NCBI GenBank assembly: GCA_008360955.1 | Contig: LUCM01006494.1 | Span: 28,598 to 92,597, forward strand | Direction: 5' to 3' | Source: Fasciolopsis buskii | Lineage: Eukaryota > Platyhelminthes > Trematoda > Plagiorchiida > Fasciolidae | DNA: 64,000 bases | In this document: positions 1 to 15,000 of the stretch, one piece after another | How positions within the stretch are numbered: the first letter of the stretch is position 1 | Layout: each line of letters starts with the position of its first letter | Translations under genes and position numbers: made by a program | The notes under the pieces: generated by a model | Database searches by the model: none | What the model was told of the DNA's origin: nothing | The model's input: the letters and a program-made list of their open reading frames with translations, nothing else

Positions 1-254
1 ACACTTGCGGCTCTCAGTTGGCTCCGATAGACAAAACACTCAACATGGGAGCGGTGAAATGGTAGGACACTGGGTGTCGCTATTTGCTCTTCACAGTCGG
101 AGATTTGCACCCGCAGACATTTTTGTTTACTCCTCAAATTTCCTTTCCTGCTCTAAACGCTGAAGTAAATTCGAAAACAAACGACGCGTTTATTCGGTTC
201 GTTAGTATGCACCGCAAATCTCATGTTAGTTCATCTTTTGTCTCGTTGATCCAG

Positions 255-331
255 TCTCACTATTGCGTGATGGAAGAAAGTGAGCATGATGAGCCGAGGC
301 GTTTTCTCCCCAAGAACTACATATGCGACTG
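255..331 (+). CDS. Candidate exon upstream of the RH-like exon
   Basis: The stretch is preceded by a pyrimidine-rich tract ending in CCAG and followed by a gtttgt donor. It ends in phase 2, which the exon at 488 requires. The reading contains HYC and FLPKNYIC. Placed before WKIYRYPN of the next exon, this gives a pattern similar to the IPARVI-x2-WDF-x2-YPV stretch of RH domains. The donor is weak (gtaggt, phase 0, lies 6 bp downstream as an alternative), and nothing upstream in the window supports a further exon. Confidence 0.35.
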
Positions 332-2975
332 GTTTGTAGGTCATTAGCGAAACTTTGTCCCCAAAAATATTGCACTTATTTTCATTCGCACGGAATAGAA
401 TGAAAAATGGGGAGTTTGACTATAGAATGTTTTTATAGTTGAGATTGAACCGAGATGTTGTATCACAAATCTGTTTCTGTTGGACAGCTGGAAAATCTAC
501 CGTTACCCAAATGGCTTTCTTTATTTAACTCGCAAATTGCAGACTCAGGATCCTTACTGGATATTTGAACAACCGTATACATTTACCATGGAATTGGTTG
601 ACAGTGTAAGGAACGGTTCTTTGGCGTCAAAATTGGAAGGCTATTTGGGGTCTTTGGATGACCATGTCCGATCCTGCTCCGTAAGTCGAGTTCTCTTCAC
701 TTCCGCGTTTTTCTGTTAGCCTCAGGTAGTTTTGATTGATTTCCTGGAAAATGATTTACATTGTTGTTTCATTAATAAAGGAAGTTAAAGGCAAAAGGTG
801 AAGGATAAAGGATAAAAAATAAACTAACCCCGTCAAAAGTTAAAGGTAAGGTGCGAAGTGACCGCGGCCCAGTGATTTTATCTATAACGTTTGACTTCGT
901 AGCTTGCTAACTTTAATCGGAAGATATTTCTGCCCCTGGCACCAAGTAAAAAAGCATTACACATTGCACGCTGGATTATATCTTTATCCGCTTCCCATAT
1001 CTTGCTCTTTACCCAGTTCATGGCTTCAAACTTCTTCCTCTGAAATTTATCAGACTCAGCGCTTGACCTAGTGTCAATTTTTTATATTGCTGCTTGTTGC
1101 TAAGATATAAGTCGTTCTTTGGCCAGCAGTGGTCAAACCGATTGAACGTCTACCACCTTACAAGGGTCGGGGATTCGAAACGCACGTCTGTCGGTCATTT
1201 TGGTGATGGATGGCAATGGGCGGTCGACCCTCCTAATACTGCCTGATGAACTCGTATGCCACTGACAACCTCAGTATCTCGCGTCTCAGTCCCGATTACC
1301 CAACGCAGTTAACCCTTGCGGCTGTAGAATTATGCTCCTTCCACTCATGAAACGTGATAAAAGGGGAGGGTTATAAAACATTGTTGTATATCAATAAAAA
1401 CCACAGTATATTTGGAGAACAGATTGCTGAGAAACGGGTTTCCAGTGGTTTCTTTTCGTGTCACCACAATACCGGATCTGACCAAGGCTAAGGGGCATAG
1501 TGAAGGATCTGGATAGCCGACGCCGGGAGCAGACACACATACACACACAGAGGCTGCTGTTGATCTGTTTAACTTCTCTTGTCTTCAAACACGCTGTTTG
1601 ATGCCCACGGATTGGTTCCGACTTATGTCTAGTCATGAGGCCAACATATTAAGTCCACTGTAGTTAACATATGGTATCAGTTCAAAGCGTCAAGCCAGGA
1701 ATGAGCAACTTATTGACGAGACCATATGAGTGAAATAAGGGAACCACAGATTAGTAAAGTAGTACCCCTATCAAGCCATGAAACGGGTTCAGAGATAAGG
1801 GTTCTTGATAGAACGGACTATAATGGAAAAGCGAAAATTTCTTAATGACTACTCTAGCTGCGAAAATGAAAACTGGAAAAGACAAAAGCAGTGAAATAGA
1901 AACGTCACTGACAAATTGATTATGATGCTTCAAACAATAAGCATTACGTCGCGATCATAGCTGAAAGAATGACCGCATGGATGAGCAAAGCAGAAGCTCG
2001 ACTTAGACCCATTCTCAACATGTAAATGTTACCAAATCACGCGATAGTTAGGTGATTGTCGAATCTGTTGGATACGACTAGGCTAGCAGTCACAAAGTTC
2101 AGTTTGAAAGACTTTACATTTACAGTATGTGTTTTCTAAATAAAAGAAGGAAGCGTGTGTTCTCATTAGGTGTAAGTAGCATCGTTGTTTATTAACGTCC
2201 TAACGGGAGAAATAGTCGAGCGTTTGTGTGATTAGTCACAAAGCAATGAAATAGACGTCTCTCTTAGATGAAATAAGAAAAATGCAACCTTTCTATTCTC
2301 AAAAATATCCCGCTTAAGTTAAACAGATTTTCCGTCAACGGGTAGTATGGCAACGAGATCACAGTCCCGATCACTTTTAGCTAAATGTTATCATAATAGA
2401 GGTTTTGGTTACAGCAGAATCGTCGGTGCATTTGCAGTTAAAAGACAACATATCTGGTTCTGTAGCTTCATTTTGTGTTTGCTCTTCTACTTGTTCCTAT
2501 GGGGCAACGTATGTTGGCCGCAAGGCTATACCATTTCCTGTGTTACTTCGGGATCATGTCAAAGTTATTTGGGTTTATCTCAAAAGTATTTAGAATTGGG
2601 TTAAGGCGCCTCTGTTTCACAAGTCCTCTCAACACGCCATCTGCTGGTAGATTGTCGAGTAGTGTGGGGATAATCATTGTGCCCTACAGTACTTACCTAC
2701 TAATGTTCCGTTGTAAGATGGATCACTTTTCAGGCCTGTGAAAACTAGGTCTCAAAAAGCCAATTGTATGACACGATTCCCAAATGATTCCCAAAAGTTG
2801 AAGAAACTCGTCGGAATATTTCCATGGTCATCACCACCTATGTTTGACGATGGAAGCAGTTAGGTTGATCACTAGCGCAACTCTTTCTTGCCTATTCGAA
2901 ATAAATCACACGGTAAGCCTGACTGAAGCTTTCAGCCTTCACCGATGCTTTAGCCACACATGCACGCACGCACGC

Positions 2976-3032
<57 letters not shown>

Positions 3033-6000
3033 GTGTACAAGCCTTCTCCAACACTGTAAACGATTCGGCTTCGTTAGAAACTTGTGTGTATGTTCATTTA
3101 CCGTCCTCTGAATTATACTGCTGAACCATGTGTACGGTGTTCTGTGATCACAACGGAAGTACCTTCTTGTTTGTTCATATTTCAGTCAAATGACAATCTG
3201 TGTTATATTTGCTTTCATGATGCATCCAACACTCAGGAGTATTGAACACGCGTAAGCGAAGTGATTAAAGAATCCGACGGCATACTGGTTCACTCTCAGG
3301 AGCGTCAGCTGTCGCGTTGAACAGAACACTAGGCAGAGTTTAGTTGGCTCACAGCTACAGTAGGCCTTCCACTTATCCCTGCAAGTGAACTAATGCAGGT
3401 GGATGCTAGTTCTTCATCAGAAAATGGAGGTTAGGAGGGAGGTTTTCTTAGAGCTATAATTCAAGGGCCAGATTATTAACATCGTAGTTGACGAAGCTCC
3501 TGAGATAAATCTGGGAAAGGGAAGAGATTCCCAGGGAGTGGTGTGAATCGGTGATTGTGCCGATTCACAAGAAGGGCGATGGATCCTTATGTGAAGACCA
3601 TAGAGGATTTATTTTAGCGAGCATTGCTTCCAAACTATTTGCTTGCAAAACCCATCGCTGATCGTTTGATGCTCGCGAAAGGTTTATGCGTGAGAATAAG
3701 GCCTGTTTCGGTCCCGATCGTGGCTGAATCGACCAAATTTTCATTTTGGGATGGATCTTAGCACATAAGTGCATATTCCGGAGATCACTGATTTCTTTCT
3801 TTCTTGATTTGAAAGCGGCGTTCGTATCAGTCGATCGAGCAGATTTTTGGCGCAGGATCTCGGTGAAGGGTGTGGCAGAGAAATTCTTTTCACTCATCCA
3901 ATCCCCGTATTTGAACAACCGAAACCGAGTTCGCGCTTATGGCCATATTTCGTTCAAACTCACCATCAGAAGTGGTGCTTTTCGGGGTTGGTATTTGTCG
4001 CTTCTTCTGTTTAACTTTGTTATTGAGACGGTTGTGGAGATAGCGCCGTATTCTTATACGAGAATAGTGGCATTGGTATTTGCTCAAATGGGAACCTGTT
4101 TGAATTGAAATATGCGGACTATGTTGTTATTGAGTAAAAATTCAAGTAAGCTGCAGGCCTTCCTCGATCGGCTGATCCATGATGTAGATATGTTTGTTAT
4201 GCGTTTTGCACCTTCGAATTTTAAAATGCTGTTGCATGAGTAGATTGGTGTGAAGCAGAACCCTGTTCTTTCAGCGTTACAACTGGGTGACAGGAACAGA
4301 TTTAGTTACTTTAATAACTGCATTTTAACCAATGATCTTATTATCGAATGAAGTGTATTCGCGCATAGAGAAAGCTCAATAGGTATTTACCAATGAGGTA
4401 TTTGTGGAATGAGGGTGATATCTGATTGTCGATCGAAGATAGAGTGTACTCAGTAGCAGTGAGTTGGGTATTGTTATTCGGCTCCGAAACATGGCTGCTG
4501 AGAGCAGAAGATATGCGAAGACTTTTGGTGTTTGAACACCGTTGTCTTCATATTGTTGATAGAATATGGTGGAAGGATTTCTTGAGTAACTCAGATTAGG
4601 CGTAAGGTATTGGAACATGTGCTGAAACAGAATAGGTTGAAGTGATTGGGACATGGTTTGCACATGCTCACGGCACGATTGTTTCGTTGTTTGCTCCTCT
4701 GCGATTCAGGCTGTGACTGAAGGATGGTTCAGAATGGCCAATCGATGTCTTGGGAACACGTATGAACACGTTAACTAGTGGACTGGCTTGTGTGGTTGCA
4801 GTTAGGCTGCCACATTGGGGTCCAGGAGGTCTCCCCTAACCGATGGTTGGAGACAATCAGTGATATTCTTGTATTTGAAACCTTCCTTCTTTCATGCAGT
4901 TCCTCAACGTGCTTATTTTGCAGTGGTCTTTCATTATTCTCCGCTCTTTTTTGCTTAAGCATGGGGTGCTGTCAGGTAACAAACAACCAAAGTACGTTGG
5001 CACAAGGTTAATGGTTGTCCAGACCAAACTGGTAACAATCGACGTCGTGTGACGGATGCTTTCAAAGTCTTTTGATTGCTGAGCTTGACGTTTGGATTAC
5101 AGGAGTTTTAATCAGCATGTTTTGTGCCTTTCGTATGACCCATGTGCCGAAGTAGCGAAATTCGATTTTTTGTGGCGTAAGCTTGCCATGCCTGCCTACT
5201 GGTAGGGATTCAAAACAAGATTGCAGACCACAGTGCGCGTTGCTGTGTTGCCGTTAAGGCGACGGTCACCAAAATACGTGTTTAGACGTGAGCAGTGAGT
5301 GCCACTGATCATCCAGTAAACGGTCATGAGTTTCTGTCCGACAAGCATTCTCCCTGGTCTACCGGTTACACTTTGATCTGGCGATTGTGTTCCGCCAACA
5401 AAGTCAAGCCATTATCTCCTCCCCTGTTTCACTAGTTCGACGGATTGATTAAGGGAACATTGTGCTGCCCAACTGGCTACCTCATCAGCTGGAACAAAGT
5501 TGCTGCTTCGCAGACTGCGCTTAGCTGTGCAACGGGTTGAGTTTCATACTCCAATATGAAATTCGACTCTGGTTCGGACGACCAATTCCGATACTGAGAG
5601 GTATCGTTGTGTGTTTTTGTCTCTTGGGCACCAAACAGAAATGCCGAAAGCAACGGATACCTCGCCGAATCTAATTTTCACACCTCTATGCCAAGTCATA
5701 GCTTGACCATGGGGTTGCTCCTTGCAGACTTGCCCACGACGGAACCTTAAGTGTATACGTGTGTTTAATATGTATAAGCCTCCGAAGGTGATATAGAGCA
5801 ATAAAACCGATCAGCACCTAACACACAACCACGTCTCATTGCTCGCTCGAGAAATGCTTCGGAGATATCGATGATGTTAAGTTGGTGAGTACCATCAGGA
5901 CCAAATGATGTAAGGAGTGTATCGAAAAATCCATGCGCCATGTATTGGTTTTAATTGTGAATGATTTTGATTGTAAAACCTGCCTTGAGAAAGACTACCC

Positions 6001-9000
6001 ACGATATTCGAAACGTTGGCGCATTACATCTACTAACAACGCTGTTATTAACATTATATCATTCACAATTGGTGAGTAGCACTTCCTAAGCAGAAGCTGT
6101 TTTAGAATTACGGTGATTCAGAAGCTTTTCAAAAAGTTTCCTCAACTTTTAGCCATTCGGAAGCCTGTAACAACTACCCTCGACCACGCTTGGGCTAGTA
6201 AAGGCGTGGAGGGTGACCAAAAATGATCATTAACCTTTATCTCTCTGACCTATGGTAAAATCCTTTAAGGATCGACATGCATTCCTCAAGAATTCGTGCG
6301 ATTGTATGATCTTGTCAAAGAAGTCAAAGACCGTTCGAATAGCTAAGTATATCAGATTCGTTCTTTTGGAAATAAACCAGTGCGATATCCATTGTTTTAA
6401 GGTGACTATTTGATAAACGCTTCAGCAACCCGCGCGAAATTCAGTAATCTCGGAGTTTTGCTCCCCATATTTGTCCACATTGTCAGAAACTAACAGATTA
6501 GACGCTAATGAAATAAGGCTCATATCGCCATTGTTGAAGTAGTCACTTCTCGAGCCCTTCTTGAGGTCAGGGACAACCATCAACTCGTTGCACGAGAGGG
6601 GAACCTGCGTAGAATACCATGCCCAGAACAAAATATCCATCTTCAAATGAAGCTTGAAAAAAGTCCTCGGAAGTTGGCGCTGTGCGACGTCCTATGGTTT
6701 AGATTTTTTTGCGAACCTTCGCCTCAGAGGTTGAATTTGTAGAGCTAGCCCATGGGCCATGTGCCGGAGCTGGAATCCCTTTAGACTGCTTTGAAATTCC
6801 CCGCCTAGCAGTCGGGTCGCATTTCTTGGTTGTGAATGGGTGAACCGTCAACTTCACAGATTGTTTCGCCTACACCTAGTGTTGTTCTATCTTTAACTCG
6901 GATGAGATAAAACAGGTTACGGGAATCTCCCATGGAAACACCATGTTTCATCTGTGATGCCCAGTAGCAGCACCGTATTTCGTTATCTCTGCATAGGCTT
7001 GCACAGAATTTAAGCTTCAGTGTGTTCGCTACCAACCAGAATAAACTGCCTTACAGAAATCGATAGTCTTGGCGCAACGGGTTATTTTGTAGCTCACTAA
7101 ACCAGCAGAAGTCTGAATAGTCTAAGCTTGACTAACACTCGATCGGAGTCGCGAGAAAGCGCTCCAGTGCAACCGGCAATCCTGTCAACAGCCGCACCGT
7201 TTTTAGTGTATAGCGATGTTGTGGTACTTCGGCATATCGCTAATTGGAAGCTGATGGATACGTTTCGAATTTCTGAATGGACATTGATCAGGGTAGAGGG
7301 TCAAGAGGCGTTCCCCGTGTCACAATGATAGAAATGGGGACCAAAAGAGTTTCCTGGGTGCGTCTCGTTTGAGGATAGTGAACCTATTCCGCCAATCGCG
7401 TTTTCTGTTACCGTTTCCGTTATGTCAACCCAGTTTGCCTTTCGCGGTTTGTCGTCCAGCCTTTTGTAGAACGAATCCTGGATAGCGTTTAGTCTGTGAT
7501 TTGTGATCGCGTATGCTGACAAACTAACCGTGTCTCTAAGAGCGACAACTGCCTGCTTTCCACGCACCTCTAGTTCTCACTACCCATAATTGACTGTTGA
7601 CTGGGGTTCAGTCAGGCAGCACGGCCTCCGTCTTCTCGGTAGTGATCACAACAATGTCATCAATCCTGGTAGCTGTGGCCTCAGGTTCCACAGAAAGGTA
7701 CAGATTGGGATAAATGAAAGGATGAGAATGTTTACCGTTGCGAAGAAAGCGGCGGTCAGTGGAACTACCCATGCCGTTTACACTGTGCGATGGTGGTGAT
7801 ATTCGGTACTGTGGAATAAAAGAAATAATAGCTTTTTCTCGGAACGTGGAAAAATCTCGTGACTGCAGAAAGAAAAGAAGACCAAACAAACGAGTGACTC
7901 ATACATTTTCAGGGTAGTGTACGAAACACCATCCGAATAACCTGGAAACATTATGATAGATTACAGCTCGTTGGACTGTTCTTGTTGCTACTAACTAGGA
8001 ACAAAGCGTGGCTTTGAACGTGAAGGGGAGACGAAAGTGAAGCCGATTGAAAAACCGGTTTGGAACCAACCGGAGAAGCAAAAACTTTGGCGTTGTGGTA
8101 AGGTCCACGGAATAGAGAAATCGCAAATGAGACGATTCAAATTGACAGGGACTACGAGAAGCCACTTTCGCAAGGGACCATCATGATCATTTACCGGTCG
8201 GTAATGGGTTCGGTCACTTAGTTTGCTAGTGCGTGCAGTTTTCTTTGATCCACCGTATTCTAAACGAACATCTGTTACCAATTTTTCAAGCGGACGTTTT
8301 GTAGATTTGCTTTTTGTGAGAGTCATCATGTTTGCCGTTCGTCCATTTCTTTTCGTGGTGGATAGTGGTAAGCTCAAGGAAACATCATTGTATTCAAGCA
8401 GACTAGTTTACTGTGCCCATTATCATACGCTAATGAGTTTGGCCGGGTGGTTGATTAGGGGCATCTCTTAAAATTCCGAACCGCTTCGAGGTGCCCAGGT
8501 GGCTCAAATCCAAAACACGCATTATTAAAATATGGACTGTCTGTGTGCAGTTTCGTACTCTCCTGATGCCAGCAGGTGTTTGGGTCTAAATCAGCCTCAG
8601 TTTTTATGATCACCATTCTTCATCATCATCGTTCAGCATTAAACAGCAAGGTGGGCCTCACTGAACGCTACTTTTCCCCCAGGAATAAATTGTTCTCTAA
8701 AAAAATTGAATATCAAAGGAGAACAGAGAGTAAACACATACAGGCGAGAAGACATGAGAATGCTGCAGTGGCCGACACACGGAACACAGTCTAGCTACAA
8801 ATGCACTCTTACAATCATTCAGATTCAATGGAAAATGACAACACGATCACCACTGTTGACGGTTCACTGCCACATTCTTTGGTGTCTCCAGCTGGCTAGC
8901 TGACGGATCTTTCGGACCACAACACCAACTAAGAAGATGCGAGACACCTACTTCACCTAACTTCACTGTACATTTTCTCATCCCACGTTGCCACGTCATC

Positions 9001-12000
9001 TGTTGGCCTCCACATGGCTTCTCCCATTCCGTAGGAGGAACATAAAATAGGGCACGATATGGTAGACGAGTGTTCGTCATACACAACACGTGAACCAACC
9101 AGTGTAGTTTGCTAATTTTCATGCGCTTAGATAAGCTATTCTAAGAATTGGCACCCATTATTAGCTTCCTCACCTGCACATTACTCACCCGGTCACTCCA
9201 TCCAGTCCTGGCCTTACTGCGTAAGCTTTAGCAGTCGAAAACCTCCAACCGACGAACATCTCCCACACGCATACTCCACGTCTCGCAACCGTACAACAGA
9301 ACTGAACGCGCTGCAGCACAGTACACACGACCTTTCAACTTCAGTGAAATATCAGGCCGACGCCACAAGTGCTTCAGTCCAGCGTAAGCTGCTCGAGCCT
9401 TGGATGAACGCGTGTTTACCTCTACTGCCGAGCTACCATCGTTCGACAGGCAGCTACCAAGGTAAATGAAACGGTCCAAAATCGTTAGTTCTTCTCCAAC
9501 CAATATCAAGTTCGACACTACTGTCGTCCAGTCATGCAACAGCACTTTACACTGAGAGTGCAAAGCACATGCCAAACCGAGCAACCGATCTCGACAGTCT
9601 ATCTAGTGCCCGTTGTACATGGTCCGCGGATTCGAACAGGCGCACGGCATCATCTGCATAATCTAGGTCGCATAGCTTCCCTCCACTTCCCATTTCGACT
9701 CCTGCATCCCGGAGACCTCAAAAAGCGTCTTCCATCACCTCGTCCATGACGAAGTTGAACAAGAATGGAGAGATGGGACACCCTGGTCAAACACCACCAG
9801 TCGTTTCACCCTATACCCTCACGCGACTATTGGTATGTCAGTACAATGCCCACAACCGGTCTACGAACTTTTCTGGTTTATCCGTCTTGAAAATGGGTAC
9901 AATCAGTGACTTACTTCATGATAACGGAATACGTTTCTCGTTCCAAATATCACGAATCAAAGAGGTTAATGATTTCATCGGAGCTTCTCCACTCAATTTG
10001 AAAATGACTGGCTTTAGTTCATCGAGACCGGCTGCTTTTACCCTCTTCAGAAGTCGAATATGTGACTGTTTCCACTTTCGTTGGGGGGTCAAGAGACACT
10101 TCTCAAGGATTCGTAGCTGCAGCCTTCGGCCTAAATACGTTATCGTGTGGTCAGCTAAACTGATCCTTGGATTGTTCAGCCCAGCGGTCGAGTGTTTGTT
10201 GTCTACCATTATTTGGCGAGGCTAACTCATCTGCACTCATCGTTTATGACGAACCATAACCGACTGTTTATGTCAGCTGAAATATTCTTTCCCCATAACA
10301 TCGCTGGAGTCCTCGAGACATGTACACTCTTGAGTAATGTATAATTGTTGCGAAGAACACTTACTTTAATTTGATCATGAATGTCTGTGATGACAGCTGT
10401 CCATGTGTTGCTTTCCCCGGCAAGATCTTCACGTCGCAAAATCCAGCTGTAATTTTCGTCGCGTACTCCGAAAATCATCTGAAGATCTAGACGACCCACA
10501 CCTATCTTTATACTGCTAACCGATATTCAGTCGTCTGGTAAGCGATATTTCTAGTCTTAACATTCTAATGGCGTACGCATTTTCTCGCTAGTTATTTTTT
10601 GAGTTGGCTGAAGACATAGTCAAACCACTGCATGCGACCTCTTTTAAGAAATAAGGAATGGGGTTCGTTATTTTTTGCATCTATGATGCACAGCGGCGTT
10701 TGGGACACCATTATACTACTTAATTTTGACTGCATAGTGGAGGCATTAATGGTTGAAGTCTTCCAGGCTTTTCGTGTTGCCTATTCTTACCCGCTAGGTT
10801 TCGCATGTTTACTTAAGGAATTAGCTCGGTGGATGCATGGCTTCGTTTGAAGTTTTATTTCACTGAGAGACTACAGTGTTTTGTGACATTGAAGGAACGT
10901 TCCACTTGCGCAGTCTACGTGGAGTTTAATCCCTGGCCCTTTGGCTGAATCCTAAGACCTAGGTTCTTGGCGTGGTGCACCTGTTCCAATGTTTTGTTGT
11001 CAATGTGGATTAGTTGAGTTGTGTCTTGTGAAAATGTGGAGAACTTTGTTTGTGAGCCGTTTATCACGTGACCAACCGCCTTGGTTTCACGTACAGTACG
11101 GTCTAGAACTAGGTGCCTTCTTGTGTATTGACCACGATATGTCGATCAAGGTCTGCTCGCATGACCAAGCGGTCCCCGCTTTCCCGACTTTCACAAAGGC
11201 TGCTCAATCGCCACTGGTTCCCTGTATTCTGAAAGTGAATGTGATTTTGAAATAAAGCTTATTTGTATCATCACCAGCTCTGTAATATCGGGTAAGAGGC
11301 CTACTCATTCTTACACGACAATATCCTACCATTACAACAGACACTACTGGTTGAAGTGGTGTGCACAGTCCGCTGAATTGTATCACAATGGAAAATGCTC
11401 ACGTAGGTTGACAGAAACGGCTTTTCAAAAAAAATTGAACCACAGTGAAACAAACTGTGAACAACTTTTGACCGACGACTTGCTGAATTAGACACGGACG
11501 ATTGTCAACTAAAGCGGCATTGTTGGGAGCATTGATCAGTGTGAACGGTCCCATCAATGACCACCTTACATTTAGAAGTGTGTAACCGACGAATGCGTTC
11601 ACATCTTATGCAGTCCATGGGATTCAAAGGATTGTACAGCGTAACCTCGTCCGCCTTCTCTGTGATTCGTCGGGAAATTTCCGGCACCAAGTCTTTCGTT
11701 GACTCAATCCATTTGCGTATAATATCCACGAAAGACTCGTAGGGTGGGGCAGAAAATCCGTGCAGTGGGTCGAATTCGGGAACATTTTGTGATGAATGTG
11801 CAAAATAATGAACGTTGAATACCGCATCTTCCTGGCCGCACAAATTACCGTACTAAAGTACAATTTTCAGTGCGTCCTTGGTAGGATAATCCAGGTAGGG
11901 TTGGCGCCACTTTCTTCCCCTGAAGAGGTTAGTAAACATCGAAGAATATAGGCGATTGTCATGCATATCTTCTGGCAGAACGTTGCCCAGCACAAAAGAC

Positions 12001-15000
12001 TCAAGTTCAGCGGGAACTTCCGAAATTCGAACGGTTTCCAGGTTTCGAATTCCGGCGTGGGTCCACATGTTTACTGGAAATCGCCCATAGTGTTTATTCA
12101 AAGCTGCTTACCTATTATCTACCATGCGCAGCGCCGGCCCTGCAATCGGTGGATATCATGTTGCATGTTTCCGAAACCACATTGCCCACCCACGCTTCGC
12201 TAGACCCAAGCAAATCGCACACATGTGGTCATTTGGAAACAATTGATTCATGTCCACATTCATTATCTCAAAAGATCTGTCGTGATGCTCAACCCGACAA
12301 CGTAGTCGAAGGTCCTGGTCTGTTGTAAGCGATCGTTGTATCTGGGGAAGTCCAGACGCCGATGGTAAATGTTCCCTTAGCAGTGCAATGCTACTAATTG
12401 AAGTATCCGTTATGCTGTCTGGCCTGTTTTACATAACCTTTAGCCGGTATATCAGCTATCACTACGCAAGTGGAACCGTACGGGCACATTCGTCGATCGT
12501 TTCAGAGGTACTTATCCACCCCAACGGATTTCGACAGTCCGCCAAAAGAAATCAAACCCACAAGGACATGACGGTACCGTTGGACCCAATATTGGCCACG
12601 TTTGCTGCGTGGAGCTGTTAGAAGACTACAGCTTATCAATGTTAAATTGGACCAGAACCGTCTCATCGTTCTCCAGGATCGCTTTTTCATGAATCCTCTG
12701 AATGCAGTCTTGCAGACCAAAATGAACATATCTGCCTCATATTTTTTCACAGGCGTCTTACGCGAAGTGCTAAGTAAAGTACGTGGATCACGGGAACGTT
12801 CAGCTTAAATTACCGGAAACTGAGCTGTGAGACCACCACTAATAGCTGTTTGTCTGGCCATACAGCAAGCCATCTGCGGTTCAGCGGTTGGGAGTCCGTC
12901 TGTCCATGGGACATGGGCTTCCAATTCTAGGTGTGCATCAATGTTAGAAGGCATTCTGGAGCAAGTTACTCTTCAGTCTGCTCAAGCATTTACTTACAGG
13001 CGCTGCCATTTCCCTAGTTAACGATGTACTTGCTACTTTCTGTTTGTTTCAGAAGTGCGAAAGCTCCGTCCCGCCTAGATGTTCAGTATGCGAGATTGGT
13101 TTAATCCGGCCATATGATGTGTTGGCCTCATTTTGTTCTGACTGTCATCGTCCGTGCCACCGGTGAGTTGACACGTTACAACTTCAGCGATATATTTTCC
13201 ACGTTATTTTTGTTTAAGCACTTAATATTCCTTAACACAATTTTGAAGATTAGTTTGGATATCCGGTGAATTCGCTGAAAATTTATGCACCTTCCTGTTA
13301 TTCAGTTTTCGTCGATTCCATTCGGTAACCATGATATATGACTTACATTTTCAGAAGCCACAGAATTCCGAACCGAGTATAGCACATTTGGCTTTTCGTA
13401 GTCTTGCTTAGAGTGGAAATATGGACCATACGTGTGTGAACGGGCATGTTTTGTTTTCGTTCTTCAAGGCAATTTAAAGTCAACGAAACTGATCCCGAGG
13501 TCCAAACGCGAAATTGTCAAGCGATGCTGTGCGAAATGCTTTGTCTGGTCTAACGGATGATTCAACGCTCTTCCCACGAAACCGAGTATCTTGCTTAAAG
13601 TTCACCAACAATATCGCTTTGATGAGCCACAATGTCCAAGTTCTTCTACACGCTTTGAGTTACTTAATGATTGTTTGTGGATATGGTATTGCATCTCGTC
13701 TCATGGCATTCTTTATTCAGAACCGAAATTATTAAGTGCTAATGAACAATTTTTAAGTAGAAAAGCCTTCTGGGTATATATATGTGTAGCGCGTGATTCA
13801 ACCATTCGGCCACCGCTTCCCGTTCTGTCGACACTAGGAATCTGCTTGTGTATGTTTGATCAAGAGTTCTTTGTGATAGATTCTCAAACACGAGATAAAT
13901 TGTGTCTAAAACGTTTCAACACTAATTTAGGAAAATGTCTTTTGGGTTCGGACTTTTGTGCTACGTTCAACATTGACTCAATTGGAGCCTCGTGGTAAAA
14001 AGCGGATGAACCTCCAAAACAATAAAGATAGTTCTGCTTGAATATCCCCCCCTTCCCACGGCTAATGGAAAGAAAAGCCGGTGCTTATATCTCTCGTATT
14101 TGATAGGAACTAATTGGTCTTTTAAAAACCCTATTTGTTGCGTCAAAAACTCGTCACGGTTGTTGTTTTGACAGCACTGTTACACATCGCATACCTATCG
14201 TTGCATTAAGGGATACGGTAAACTGTCACGTTCATTAGAAACGACTAGTGGCGTTCGACCAGGGTGTCCCATCTCTCCATTCTTGTTCAACTTCGTCATG
14301 GACGAGGTGATGGAAGACGCTTTTTGAGGTCTCCGGGATGCAGGAGTCGAAATGGGAAGTGGAGGGAAGCTATGCGACCTAGATTATGCAGATGATGCCG
14401 TGCGCCTGTTCGAATCCGCGGACCATGTACAACGGGCACTAGATAGACTGTCGAGATCGGTTGCTCGGTTTGGCATGTGCTTTGCACTCTCAGTGTAAAG
14501 TGCTGTTGCATGACTGGACGACAGTAGTGTCGAACTTGATATTGGTTGGAGAAGAACTAACGATTTTGGACCGTTTCATTTACCTTGGTAGCTGCCTGTC
14601 GAACGATGGTAGCTCGGCAGTAGAGGTAAACACGCGTTCATCCAAGGCTCGAGCAGCTTACGCTGGACTGAAGCACTTGTGGCGTCGGCCTGATATTTCA
14701 CTGAAGTTGAAAGGTCGTGTGTACTGTGCTGCAGCGCGTTCAGTTCTGTTGTACGGTTGCGAGACGTGGAGTATGCGTGTGGGAGATGTTCGTCGGTTGG
14801 AGGTTTTCGACTGCTAAAGCTTACGCAGTAAGGCCAGGACTGGATGGAGTGACCGGGTGAGTAATGTGCAGGTGAGGAAGCTAATAATGGGTGCCAATTC
14901 TTAGAATAGCTTATCTAAGCGCATGAAAATTAGCAAACTACACTGGTTGGTTCACGTGTTGTGTATGACGAACACTCGTCTACCATGTCGTGCCCTATTT

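Noticed and set aside
2347..2741. Three overlapping open frames of 62-88 codons
   Set aside because: They overlap in all three frames of one strand without splice signals or family resemblance, as expected of chance frames.
9534..9749. 71-codon frame with an identical twin at 14511-14296
   Set aside because: It is antisense to the RTE reading in both copies; identity reflects the copied tract, not coding.
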